Source: Desmodesmus armatus (taxonomy: Eukaryota; Chlorophyta; Chlorophyceae; Sphaeropleales; Scenedesmaceae). Taken from it: a DNA stretch of 64,000 nucleotides. Position 1 is the stretch's first letter. The number at the start of each line of letters is the position of its first letter. A model generated the notes under the pieces. The model was not told the DNA's origin. It did not search any database and was given only the letters and a program-made list of their open reading frames with translations. The DNA lies in assembly GCA_007449985.2 (NCBI GenBank), contig VIIQ02000070.1:314501-378500 (forward strand). The letters run 5' to 3'. A program made the translations under genes and the position numbers. Of the stretch, positions 12,301-23,600 are shown piece after piece.

Positions 12301-13800
12301 GTACTCCACAGGAACAACAGACAGCAACCGGAAAAACATGCGCTGTAGGTAGTGGGCAACGACCTCGCACGGCTTCTGTAGTAAAGCCGTGCCATAGCTG
12401 CCGAACGGGTCGCTGACAGGCTCGACTTTCGGCACCTGGTCCTTTGCCAGCTTATGCTGGGGCGGTTGCTGCTGCTGCTGCCGTAGCTGTTGCTGCGTGC
12501 CCTTATGCTGCTGCTCCTGCAAGTTGCTGGTGCAACCCAAGGAAGAGGACAGCATGCGGCCCCGAGGGCCTACAAGACACACAGGCAACCGCAGCAACGG
12601 CACCAGGTGCATGAGCAGCTCGCCAGGGCTGCTGCACCACTCCGGCGGCTGCGAGCCACTGCTGCCACTGGTAGCATTGCTGCCAGTGCCGCCGCCGCTA
12701 CAGCTGATGCCGTACTGCTCCAGCAGGTCCTGCAGCCTGCCGACAGACAGCCGAGGCAGCAGCTCCGCAGCAAGGGCAGCTATGCTGCTCATGCGGCTGC
12801 TTATGGCTGCCATGCTGTCTGTTGTAAGGTACTGCCCAGCCTGCAGCTCTGCTGCTGCGAGCTGCAAGAGCTCCGTGGCCTCTGTAAGCTCTGCCACATC
12901 CTGGTTGACCTGCAGGAAAAAGGGCGGGAAAGAAAAAGAGCCATGCCAGCACATGTAAGCACCCGGTAGCAGCGGCAGCAACTGCAAGGATAAAGAAGCG
13001 TGTCAGCTGCGAAGCCACTACAGCCAACCTGCACATTGAAATCAGCGTAAGCCTACTGCAACGCAGGCAGCCGCAGCAGCAGCAGCAGCAAGCCACCAGA
13101 CTGTGTCAGCCGCTCTCTGCCAGCCTCTGATGACTGATGTTTGTCATCATGCTGTCAATCCTCACTCGTGACTCACCCGGGCTAGCTGCACCAGGCAATC
13201 TGAGCGCAGCACCAAGCTGTCAGCAATCGCCTTCTTGTCGTGCCTGTACTGCGCCCCAGGCATGACTAAACCCTGCTGCCAGCGGTCCAAGGTTTTCTGG
13301 TCCGTGTACGCAAACAGGCGCAGCGCTAGCGACTCTTCCAGTGCGATAATAGCTTCGTCGTACTCAGCTGTCCTGAAAGCTTGGTGAGCTATGGCGACCA
13401 CAGACTCAGCACGCACCAAGCGCTCCCTGCACAGCACAGCACAGCACAGCACACCAAAGTGTTATACAGCAGAGCGTGCAGGCAGGTGCGCAACTACTGG
13501 GCATACTGAGGGTAAACGCTGGTATACACCACACGCAGCCGTGACTGTCGCTCAACAGATACCCATGGGGCATTTGCCTTTTAGCCGCTGTCACTTCGCC
13601 AGCAGTGCTGAATACAGTGCGGCGGAGGAGGTGATATGCTGCCATGAATGCAGCAAGGAAACTCGAATCACTGCTTGAGATGGTTGGAGCTGCACGACCC
13701 AGGCTGCATTGACACAGGGACCAGGCAGGGTGTTCAACAACTGCTGTGCAAAGCTGGCTTCTGCCACACCCACCATCCTGGGTCTTTTGAAGACCACTTG
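6350..13800 (-). CDS. Large low-complexity protein with one TM segment, multi-exon
   Basis: Family not recognised. Exons I can phase, in transcript order: about 13790-13595, 13426-13177, 12909-11746, 11516-about 11331, about 11300-8874 and 8240-6350. The joins 13595/13426, 13177/12909, 11746/11516 and 8874/8240 keep frame. The join near 11.3 kb is unresolved, and the last exon changes frame near 7870-7925, which suggests a lost base or a tiny intron. Exon 13426-13177 is helical and TPR-like (AEYDEAIIALEESLALR). Exon 12909-11746 holds a conserved-looking domain with YLQRMFFRLLSVVPVEYMRD and ANPGVYYYFFPDIPAVLDHV. The long exon carries an acidic/basic Ser-rich part, then DPYLDSPPYPHMYNSFARVD, a hydrophobic helix (PLIPLTLGMLVLIVCLPFIA) followed by RFRARSR, then poly-A/Q/S. 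The tail is Gln/Gly/Ser-rich. A single-pass membrane protein is likely; whether this is one gene or two is uncertain. Confidence 0.5.
8626..8660 (-). repeat. Extra copy of an exon 3' end (VEPPATPAG junction)
   Basis: Exon about 11300-8874 ends with codons for VEPPATPA plus G, followed by donor gtgaat. About 220 bases downstream in the intron the same coding string recurs, followed by another donor-like gtgcgt. The copy spans the exon-intron edge. It is one of many such copies in the window. Confidence 0.75.
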
Positions 13801-15639
13801 CAAACATCGGCCGCAAGGCCGGGATAGTTACAGTGCGCTGCATCACTCTGTTGTGCAGCACAGCAGCAGCACGGCACAGCACAGCAAAACAACACAGCAA
13901 GTGCGCCGAAGCCGTGAGCAGGCAGGAAAGCAGGGTCCTTTCCCCTCAACAGCAGCGCAACGTACGGAATTCGATCCGCCAGACGCCAGCAGCAGCTGAG
14001 CTTGCTGCAACGCAATTGCGCTGACCTCCCCAGGTGCATCCTGTGGCAACGCCTCACGTAGTGCACGTGGCCTAAAAGGTATGTGGGCCATGCTGCTGTG
14101 TAATGACGCTGCCTGCTGGCAAGGGCTGGCTGTTGCAGGATGTCGCTGACCGCTGCAGAAGCAAGCTGCGTCATATGGTCAGCACAAGACTGCCCTGCAT
14201 GCGCAGGACCACTGCGGCAGCGACATGCCTCCCCAGTGCCATATGCTGGGTGACAGACCCACCGTTTGGTAATCTCTGACCATCATATACGCAGCATAAG
14301 ACGTCGCCTGCATGCGAAAATCGACTGCAAACTGCTTCGCTGGGTCCACAGCTGGCAGCTGCACCTGCACAGCACAGTGAAGGCAGCACATCACAACCTC
14401 GCAGCTGGAGTTACTGAGCTGCACCCGGTGTTCAGGCACCAGCAAGCATGCCAGCAGCAGCGGCCCAGCCGTGTGAGGCTGTTCTAAAGCAAAATAGACT
14501 GTCAATACACCCCTGTCGGGCAGCTGCTGCAGCCAGATCATAGCCAATGCAACAGCAGATGGTGCTGCCTCTTGTGGCCTGTTTCACCTGCTTGGGCGCG
14601 GTGCTTTGCGCTCGGCATGAGTGCAAAAGCGACCGCACAATCAGGAGGTGCAGCAGCCACCACTTGAATCCTGCGGGTTAAGACAGCAGAGAACGGGCAG
14701 TCCCAGCAAGACTTGATGGTGAGGTGCGGCCCTACCGAGGAGCCGACGCGCTGCAGGGCCCATATGATGAGATGTTGCTGGTGGCAAAGACAACACCCAG
14801 CATGCTTGCTCAACCTCTGTGCTGCTGCTGCTGCCAACAAGGCTGAATGCGACCAGACCAGCTGCCCCAGACGCACCGTCCATCATGTCCTGGACGTATT
14901 AGCTCATAAACTGAACGTTTGAACCATCAGAGCCTTTTCACGAGTCCAAAGGCAGCAAGTGTTTCAATCAGGCACTTAAAAGCCTTCTTCTAACGATGAT
15001 CACAACGAAAAACTTCCAATCCACCAAACACCTTGCTGTGGCGGGGTGCTGCTGCTGCAGGGAGCGACGTGGTTTATGACCTAGGTTCCTGCCTCTGGAC
15101 TGATTCAGAGGCTTAGACTGTACAAAGTCGATATTCATAACGTTTTGTTAATGATGCGCCGGCCGCCTCCGTGTCCTTTCCTCCTTGGGGAGCGGTGTGT
15201 GATCTCAAAGGTCGCGCCGGGATGACATAGATATCAATAGACCCCCACACACGTGTGCTCTGACGACACAAGAATTGCCAACATACATAGTCAATACATT
15301 CCGCTCCCAGTCTCAGCTGACGGCCCTTGGGGCCTAGGTTTGTGCTGCTTCGGCCCAGGACAGGCTGTCCTTGGCAGCTTTCCGGAGTAATTGGAGCCAA
15401 GCACTGATAGAGCCACCGTCCATGCGTTGAAGGAAAGCATGCACTACATGCCAGTCTAATCAAGGCAGCTGCCAGCCAGGCAGGCAAGACATGTCATGTC
15501 ATGTACAGCAGCCAACCAGCCAGCCTGGCAGCTAATGCCTCGCAGCTAGGGTAACGCTTCAGCTGCACTGCTTGTGCAGCAGCCGACCCAGCCACAGCTC
15601 ACAGCACCAGTCTCTACCCTCACTCCTCGAGGTCACTCC
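13801..15639. other. Probable 5' exons of the large minus gene, unresolved, plus spacer
   Basis: Minus-strand fragments look coding but do not chain in phase: IQVVAAAPPDCAVAFALMPS (about 14590-14690), VDPAKQFAVDFRMQATSYAA (about 14290-14360) and RPRALREALPQDAP (about 14020-14070). An ATG at 14886 opens a plausible N-terminus (MMDGASGAAGLVAFSLV), but its frame closes after 81 codons. From about 14900 to 15639 I see nothing coding. Confidence 0.4.
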
Positions 15640-18600
15640 TCACTCCAGCTGTGCACCAGACTTGACCCTGTACTGCTTTGGGACATTTGCTACACCCAGC
15701 TTGGCCCCCCGCTTGATGGATTTGCTTGTGGGGCCCTCCACCTTGCTCAGCACCTGCATATTCACACCAGCACACACCCATCACCAGCATTACACGTGTT
15801 TCCAGGCAGGTTCATTGCGCATGCAGCAGCACTGATTGACTGACTGACTGACTGACTGACTGACTGACTGACTGACCGACCGACCGACCGACCGACCGAC
15901 CGATTGACTGACTGACTGACTGACTGACTGACTGACAGCAGCAAATCGGCCTTGGTGCAAGACAAGCAAGACACCACCAGGCGACCAGTGACCTAGCACA
16001 CACCCATCCATGAATTTTCGTAGATGCTACAGGAAAGCTGACTAGCACCGCACGCATGCTGCATGTATACCCTGTGCTTTTACACACACCACAGCACACA
16101 TGGTCCACAAGCAGCTGAGGTCACGTGGGTGACAGGCCTTCCCAGAGGATGCTGTGCCCAGCAGATCAACCTCTCGTTCAGTAACGTGCTGCTCAGCACC
16201 CCCCCCCCCAACACACACACACACACTACTGCTGCTACTCAAGTAATCCCTGTGCTAACACACACACACACACACCATGGGTACCCACCTTCTCATCATG
16301 TAGTACAGGGCATCTGTCATTACCAGCAGTCTGTCAAACACGCCAGAGCTGCTCACCTTGTCCTACCTCCAATGTCAAGCAAGGGTTTCTCCCTTGTGCC
16401 TGTGCCTTCCCACATCTCAATTACTGCTCAGCACCCCCCCCCCCCCGCCAACCCATGGGTACCCACCTTCTCATACAGCGCGTCATTCGTCGCCAGCAGT
16501 GACCTGTCAAACACGCTGTACGCAGACCCGTCTGCTGTTGTGACACGCCCCCCTGCCTCCTCCAGAATGACAATGCCAGCGGCAACATCATACGGCTTCA
16601 ACATGTACTGGTAGTACGCATCAATCTGGCCTGCACATACACGGTCCACATCAGGCGATATGACTGGTAAGGTGATGTGCCTGCACATGTTGTTGTGAAC
16701 ACAATGTGTACTGGCAGCAGGCATCAAGCCAGCCTGCACACACGCCACACACATAACCCACGTCCCACATGTGTGAGTGGACACTTGATTGGGGAAGCAC
16801 TAGGAGTTGCACCATGCTGACAGGGGACCTGCAGTTCAAGGCAAGTAACGCCCAGTTGACATTACTCCACAGTGACTTCACCCGCCTCGACTGCACGCAA
16901 CACATCACCACTGACTGAACTGACCCCTTGGGCCCCAGGATAAAATTGCACGCCCCGTCAGGGACTTGACCCCCCTACCTGCAGCCAAATGGCACAGGTT
17001 GACTGCTGCTGCACCACTCGCACGCACGCCCTGCAAACAGCAAAAGGCAAGCATTAGCAGCAGCAGCAGCAGCAGCAGTGTGCAGGCCCATCGCAAACAC
17101 ACCCAAACCGGTGCCCGCTCTGTACCCCCAGCACCAAGAGCAGAGCGGTGTGAAAGGTGCAAAGGAGGTGCAAAGGAGCAACATCAACAGTCACACAATT
17201 CCAAATGAATTCACCCACCATGGCCTGCGTTGAGAAGACCTTGTACAGCTCCTGCTGTGCGGCCTCCAACACAGCGGCAAGACCCTCTAGCAACCTGACA
17301 TTCGGTTGGCAGCATACGCTATGTGTTTGCTTGAAACGCAGTTTCAAGACAGACCCTGTTGGTCTCACCCACTCACTGACGCGCCATACATCCCATGGCA
17401 CCCCACCTCAAAACACAGAACAGCCTGTGTGCCACCCACCATTGCCTGCGTTGAGAAGACCTTGTACAGCTCCTATTGTGCGTCCTCGAGCTCCTCAAAG
17501 CAGCAAGACACTCTAGCAACATGCCATTGCATGCTCTGTGGCTGCCACCCACATGCAGCAGAACTTAGGTGTTTGCTTGACACAAACTGCAACGGACCCT
17601 GTTGCAGCCTTGCTGGCTCACCACACACTCACGCGCCATATACCCCACCCCACCCCACCCCCAACCCCCACTCCCCAACAACAAGTGGGCCACCCACCAT
17701 TGCTTGCGTTGAGAAGACCTTGTACAGCTCCTGCTGTGCGTCCTCAAGCTCTTCAAAGTGGTTGAACTCAGTCGCCTGCAGGGGAGCGGGTGGGGGGGGG
17801 GGGTGGAGGAGAGTCAATGTGAGGAGGCGACCATCAGATGGTGGCAAAGTGGTGGTGGTGGTGACTTGAACGTGATGGCCCTCCTTTGTGACATGCCATG
17901 CTGTGACTTGCTTTGCTATGTCATGTGTTGTGCTGTTTGAAAAAGCACCCGACCACTTTGAAGCTTGGGAACTCAGGGCAGTTGGTTTGATGCCCTCCGG
18001 GCCAGAAAGTGGTGCGGAGATCCCCCCTGTGCTGCATTCCTGGCTACTGAAAAGCTGCGAAGTCACGTCAGTACTCACGATGAGTGCATCTTCAAGTTTC
18101 TTCACATTGCTGACAAGCAGGGGCTTGCCATCAACTGCGCACAGCAGCAGCAGCAGCAGCAGCAGCAGCGCTTATTTGGAGGACAGGAAAGAACATTACA
18201 CCTTGATGTGGTAATGTGTACACATACAAATCACGCGCTGGAGAACCAGTCCTATGTGCTTGCATGCACTGCATCCTCAGGCAGCAGCACGCTGATTCAG
18301 CGTGGCTCTCCTGATATATGGGGAGTGTGTTACATGGACATGTTCCCCAAACAACAATGGCATTGTCCACCAGGATTGAGCCAGGTGAACCTCATAAGTT
18401 GTCTCCCCTGCGGCGGTTTGCACAGCCTACACCGGGTTATATATGCAGGGCGAGGTGCTGTCTGACAAATGCAGTGATGCAGCGAGCTCGTTGATAAGGT
18501 GACCACATGGGACTTATTTCGTCTGCTGTGGCAGGGAACACAGTGGCAAGGGCATACCAACCAATTGAGACTTCCTGGCATGTTGCGGGCCACAAAATGT

Positions 18601-20415
18601 AAGATGCATTGTTTGTACACTCGATACACTTGAGCTTGTGCAAGTACTTGTCCAATCAACAGCACCCACCCGTGGACCCCAAGTTTCTCCCGCCACTGTA
18701 GATGCGGGTGTTCCAACCACCAGGGCCCCCAGTAAACTCAATGACACACCCGGCAACCTGCACAGCACAGCATAGCACAGCATGACACAGCGAGGACAGC
18801 AGAGCGCAGCATGGTGTGGCACGGAACCCCAGAGAACATCACGATGATATGCAACATTATGCAGGGCAGGTGATATTTGCCACATAGCGCCGCTGACCTG
18901 CATTGCTCTCATGCAGTACCAAGTGCTGAGCACAGACGGAAGCTGCACAACACAGCACAGCACGTGACATGCTGTGCTGTGCTATGCCAATGTGTACGTC
19001 GTGTAAGGACTCACCGGCAGTGCATGTCTCAGCACTCCCACACTGACACAGAACCCAGGGTAGTTGTGTGCAAAGTTGCAAGTACCATCCACTGGATCGA
19101 TGCACCTGACAGACACATTGCAACAGCAGTGCAGCAGCAGCAACGTGAGCGGTACACTCTCAGCAGCAGCACCAGCTCAAGCATGTTGTGATTACAGTAT
19201 AGGAAAGGGGTGCTGCCAGCACACAGTGTGTGCTGCACGGCAGGAAGGAGGTGTGTGGGCAAGAAAGTAACAGCCAGATTGCCTGACACCTGCCTTTGCT
19301 GGAGTGTATGTATTTAAGTTGTAATATAACATAAGCATATCATAATGGTTGTGCTAAGTCAACTTCTTCCCAAGACAGCATGACAAGAAGCTGTTTGGCT
19401 GCAGAAAAAAGAGGCAGCAGGAACATCAAACAAAATGACTCACCATAAGTAGTCACTCTCTCCGCTGCCAATAATGCCTCCCTCCTCTCCTAGTATGAGG
19501 TGGTCAGGAAAAGCCTCCTGTACTGCTGCAATGCACACCTTCTCACTCGCCTTGTCTGCAGGTCACACATACAGACAGCAATTACTCGAAGTTGGCTTCA
19601 TTGCTCTGCAGCTTGAGGTTGGGCTGAGGGGGATGAGGGGGACCACAGCCCGTGAAGGGGGTTGGAGGCTAGCCTTCCTCACCCCCCTCACCCCTGACCC
19701 TGGCATTGCTGCACCTCATATGGAGCACCGCATGGGTGGTTCCCAACAAAGTTTCACAGCACAATGCACTGCATGCTTCTCACATTGAGGGACAATGCTT
19801 CCACAGTAAGGGACCGACGACTTGAAGCTCTAGGACGCCCTTGCACACAACTGGCCACCCCGGGGGCTCATCTTTACAAGCACACTGCTGTGTTGCCTAC
19901 GTGCCTGTGTCAGTGACGATGTCTCCTATCAAACCCTTGGACTGGATGTTGCGAGGCTTGTCCAACGCTGCCATTACCACCTGCAGCAACAACAGCCTGA
20001 GATTGAGAGAGGTGACTGACGCCCTGCCAATTGCTGGTTGCACCCCCTAAAGCATCCCTGAACAGCCCCCCGTTTGCTGGAAAACACACGCAAACGCCGG
20101 TAGCAGACATCTTGATCATCATAACAGACTGATTGGGCACCTGAACATGTTTGTGCTGAAGTGGGCACCCCAAGTGACAACAGCACTGTGAAGTCTGCAG
20201 GTGGCAGCTGCAGCGTACAAGATGGCAGCTGCGACACCCACCTCAGCTCCTGCTTTTGCTGCCTTTTCTGCGACTGCTCTGAGCTCCTTGTACGCGACAT
20301 GGCTAGCATACACCCTGACAGATCGCCTACTGCTGCTCGTTCCGAAAGGCCTGCCTTGAGCCACGAAGGGCTTGGGAGCTGTTGGATCTCCCACACGGGT
20401 ATGCAGGCACTGCAT
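15640..20415 (-). CDS. IMPL1: Inositol monophosphatase-like protein, plastid IMPL1 type
   Basis: Mg-dependent phosphatase of the inositol monophosphatase family, closest to plant IMPL1, which removes phosphate from myo-inositol phosphates in the chloroplast. Ten exons phase exactly: 20415-20242, 19980-19905, 19555-19444, 19105-19015, 18757-18670, 18134-18079, 17775-17698, 17030-16979, 16630-16467 and 15753-15640, giving 334 residues. ATG 20415 is first after an in-frame TGA. Residues 1-40 look like a transit peptide (FGTSSSRRSVRVYAS). Metal and catalytic motifs are intact: GEEGG (E107), DPVDGT (D124, D127, T129) and KPYDVAAG (D257), with Tyr where many relatives have Trp. DKPRNIQSKG and the C-terminus match the IMPL1 group. 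Intron 2 uses a GC donor (cag|gcacgt). Exon 7 has two further copies downstream and exon 9 one decayed copy. It shares a short divergent promoter with the deacetylase gene. Confidence 0.95.
15834..15936. repeat. GACT/GACC tetranucleotide microsatellite in last IMPL1 intron
   Basis: About nine GACT units, then six GACC units, then about eight GACT units. It lies in the last IMPL1 intron, about 80 bases upstream of the last exon in transcript order. On the minus strand it reads (AGTC)n/(GGTC)n. Confidence 0.9.
16190..16530 (-). repeat. Tandem duplication covering the 3' end of IMPL1 exon 9
   Basis: 16420-16530 holds the real 3' part of exon 9 (VFDRSLLATNDALYEK) and donor gtgggtacccat. 16190-16352 holds a decayed copy (GVFDRLLVMTDALY) with the same donor string and the same flank gctgctcagcacccccc. 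The copy lies in the following intron, has lost the upstream catalytic part, and has altered residues before the junction. Confidence 0.85.
17216..17775 (-). repeat. IMPL1 exon 7 present three times (one with a stop)
   Basis: Three copies encode ELYKVFSTQAM directly before donor gtgggt: C at 17698-17775 (TEFNHFEELEDAQQELYK), B at 17440-about 17505 (FEELEDAQ-stop-ELYK; TAG at 17473-17475) and A at 17219-about 17284 (GLAAVLEAAQQELYK). Flanking intron text is also shared: A and B share gttgctagag before the exon, and B and C share gaccctgttg after it. All three end in phase 0, so each could join exon 8 alone. A and C are open; B cannot be translated. Confidence 0.9.
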
Positions 20416-20674
20416 TACTGAAACCGATGCACAGACCCCCCTCTTTGCTGTTCGCTGCTGTCAGTGCGGTAGATCTCCGGTGATCACTGTCGTGATTTGG
20501 CTTGACTGGACAGAAGCAAAAGCCACCGATAAGTGCAGTTCGTGTATGCCTATCAGGTGCCTAATTGTCAATGATCCACTTCTGACACTTCTGAAGAGTG
20601 ACAGTAACAAGAGGTTTATGTCTTGAGCAAGAAGGTGCGAGAGTACTGAGAAGCCGGTGACAGCAACTGCTGCG
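20416..20674. promoter_or_regulatory. Divergent IMPL1 / HDAC promoter interval
   Basis: The start codons of IMPL1 (20415, minus) and the deacetylase (20675, plus) are about 260 bases apart, pointing away from each other, so both promoters and 5' UTRs must fit here unless upstream exons exist. I see no TATA box or repeated operator-like word. Basis is spacing only. Confidence 0.55.
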
Positions 20675-23600
20675 ATGTGCAAAAACCCATTGACTCACCA
20701 CCACTCCAGTGTGGTCTCATCAGGTCTCGCTTTCAGCATGGTGCTAGCTCTGGGCCCCAGTCGTTTGAGCCACACAGCGCTGCAGCACAGCAACAGGGCC
20801 TGCAGGAAATGGCTGGCAGCAGCAGCAGCAAGCACAAACCCAACCGCAACAACAACAGCTTTGCTTCACCCGGTGGTGTACCACCCAGACATGCAGATAT
20901 CACCCATACCAGATGATCACAGGTGATGACGATGTCGCCGTGTGGCACTACCCCACCTCTACTAGTAGTATTCCACAGCAGTGGCAGCAGCAGCAGCAGG
21001 GGCCAACATGCAGGCAGTAAGGCAACCACTCGCCATTGGTTACTTGCTGTGAAGCCACTGCTCACCTTGAAACACAGACATGGAACTCATGGCACGTTTA
21101 GTCATGCAGGATCTTGCTATCCAGTACCACCCCACACACCATCGAGCCTCAGCAAAACCGCCAGCACAACACAGCAAGCAGCAGTAGTTGAGAATGTAGG
21201 AGTTCTCAACGAGCAGCTGTGGCTGTGTCTGAATACAACGGATGGTGCTTGCTCCCCCCTCCCCCACATCTCTTTCCTACAAGAACACTGATTGACCATG
21301 CTGCACCTGCTGAAGGTTCCCAATGCCCCATCTTGTCTTACGTAAGCTTTCAAAGTACCCCCCCCCCAAAAAAGCGCCACCCACAGCTTGTGTGCTGTGC
21401 TGTGCTGTGCTGCAGGTTCCCCATGCCCAAGGACCACCTCCTGTACCTTGCCCTGCAGCAGGAGGGCCTAGCAGTGCCACCGCAGCAGCAGCAACCATCA
21501 CATCACTCTTCACATCAGTCATCACCACAGCAGCTTCCAGCAGCAGCAGCAGCAGCAGCCAGGCCCCGTAGCAATGTGTTTACACCAACCTACGGTGACA
21601 CCGACACCCTGTGTCTTGTGCATGATCCAGCCTATGTAGACGCATTCCTCACAGGTAGGTTTTAACCGCATCAGTGATGCAACCACATTCCCCCTACACC
21701 CCCCCCCCTTTCTCCAACACAGGTGCATCACAGCTGGGGTCACAGCCACCCTGTCATCATACGTATGTTCATGTTACATTCTACTATTATGTTACTAGAT
21801 GATTATACATATTATGATTATGTTATCATACTACGTATGGCATGGTTCTCCCAGCCTTTGGGTCTGACTGTACCGGGTGTGCTTGGCTGCCGCAGAGAGT
21901 CTTTGGCCGCACATCAAAGCCCAGGAGTGCTTCTGCGTAAATGTGTCTGCTCGGCCAAAACATGCAATCATGTTTTCAAAACCTCGTCTGCTAGAACTAT
22001 CTCTGCTATTGCCTGACAGGCAGCATATCAGCAGCAGACATGGGCTGCCGACTGTGCATACATGCGTCCAAATCTTGTCTGCTGGAACTGCCGCTGCTGC
22101 ATCTTCACAGGCAGCATATCAGCAGCAGACATGCGGCGCATAGGCTTGCCGTGGTCGCAGCAGCTCGTGCAGCGGACCCTTGTGGGTACTGGCAGTGCGG
22201 TGCTGGCAGCACGCCTTGCACTGTCTTTTGGTGTTGCGATCATGTGCAACGGCGGGACGCACCATGCACACCGGGCGCACGGGTCAGGTCGGTGGTGCAC
22301 CAGTGTTAAAGTGGAAGGCATTGAGCTTGCGTCATGTGTGTGTGAACACATGAATTTGGGGATACAGGACCGAAGGGTGTGTGTTAGACACATGAGTGTG
22401 TGTGGGGGGGGGGGGGGGGGGAGTTGCTTCGGATCGTTGTGGGGACAGGCAGTGCGGTACTGGCAGCCCGCCTGGCGCTGTTGTTTGGTGTTGCGATCAT
22501 GTGCAATGGCGGGACGCACCATGCACACCGGGAAAATGGGTCAGGTGGGGTAAGTGAGTAGGAATGGAATCAGGACTGATCCCAGATGCTTCCGATCAAG
22601 CTTCCTCTTAGGCCATTAGTCATGTGATGTTCAACCAAACATATTTCAGTGTCGAAGGCATCAGTGTATTTGCAATGGATGCGCACGTCTCTACCAAGTC
22701 TCCTCAAGCCGCCCTGGGTCCGTGCACCAGCTGTGCGCTTGCCTGTCACACTTTAGGACCCCTTTGTGGGAGTGTGCTGTTGGCCAGCTGCATTGGACTG
22801 CCTTTTGAAGTTTCCTCTGCGTTCTTACGCATGCAACAGGGACAGCTCTGTATGCACGCTATTTTCTCCAGCGCTCTGCTGCCTACTGGTACAACCCAGG
22901 GTGATAGTACGTGATAGTGTCTTCTCTGCTCTGCTGCATTCTGTGCACAGGTTGGTGCATTTTCAACGACCTGGCTGTTGCAGCAAAGGCGGCCCAGCGA
23001 GATGCAGGTGAGGCTGAACACCTCGGGCGTTCAGCCCACAACAACGTGATTTACTGTCACAGTACGGTGCGCGAGCCTGAAAACTTGTGATGCAGTATTG
23101 GTGCATCATCTGTACCACTAGCATGTGTGCCTCATTGTGATGCACGGCCTTATCCCCAATGAGCCTCTGGCTCCCTTGTGGGTTGCTCAGCTCTGCTGAG
23201 CCATTTACTGAACTGTAACTGTTATCGTTGTGCAGTGTGTTGTGCCCTATGGTGCCACCATAGGGCTCAACTGGCCAACACCAGTCTTTTCTGTGTAATT
23301 GTTGATTGCTGAACGCAGGAGTGGGCCAGGTGCTGATGTTGGACCTAGACGTGCATCAAGGGGACGGCAGTGCAACAATCTTCGCAGGTAGGGAGCAGCA
23401 GTGCCATGCTACATCAGTCGTGTGCAGTGCAGCTGTGGAAACACTGTGTGCTGGTCTTGGTGCAGCAGGAGGGTGCATATGACATGAGGTCAAGTACTGA
23501 GTAGTACCAGTATGACTAACCTCAAACAACCTCAAACACAGCCACCTTGCGACTAGGGTCCTGCACAGGATTGACCGTGACTGGTGGCGTGCGCTTGTGA

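Noticed and set aside
15762..16108. Ser/Val/Gln repeat protein (SQSVSQSVSQ)
   Set aside because: A translation of the GACT/GACC microsatellite inside the last IMPL1 intron.
21298..21341. ATG-initiated first HDAC exon (MLHLLKVPNAPSCL with donor gtaagc)
   Set aside because: It phases poorly with the family. The exon 20675-20922 ending PIPDDH joins 21416 to restore DDHRFPMPK, which is the conserved start.
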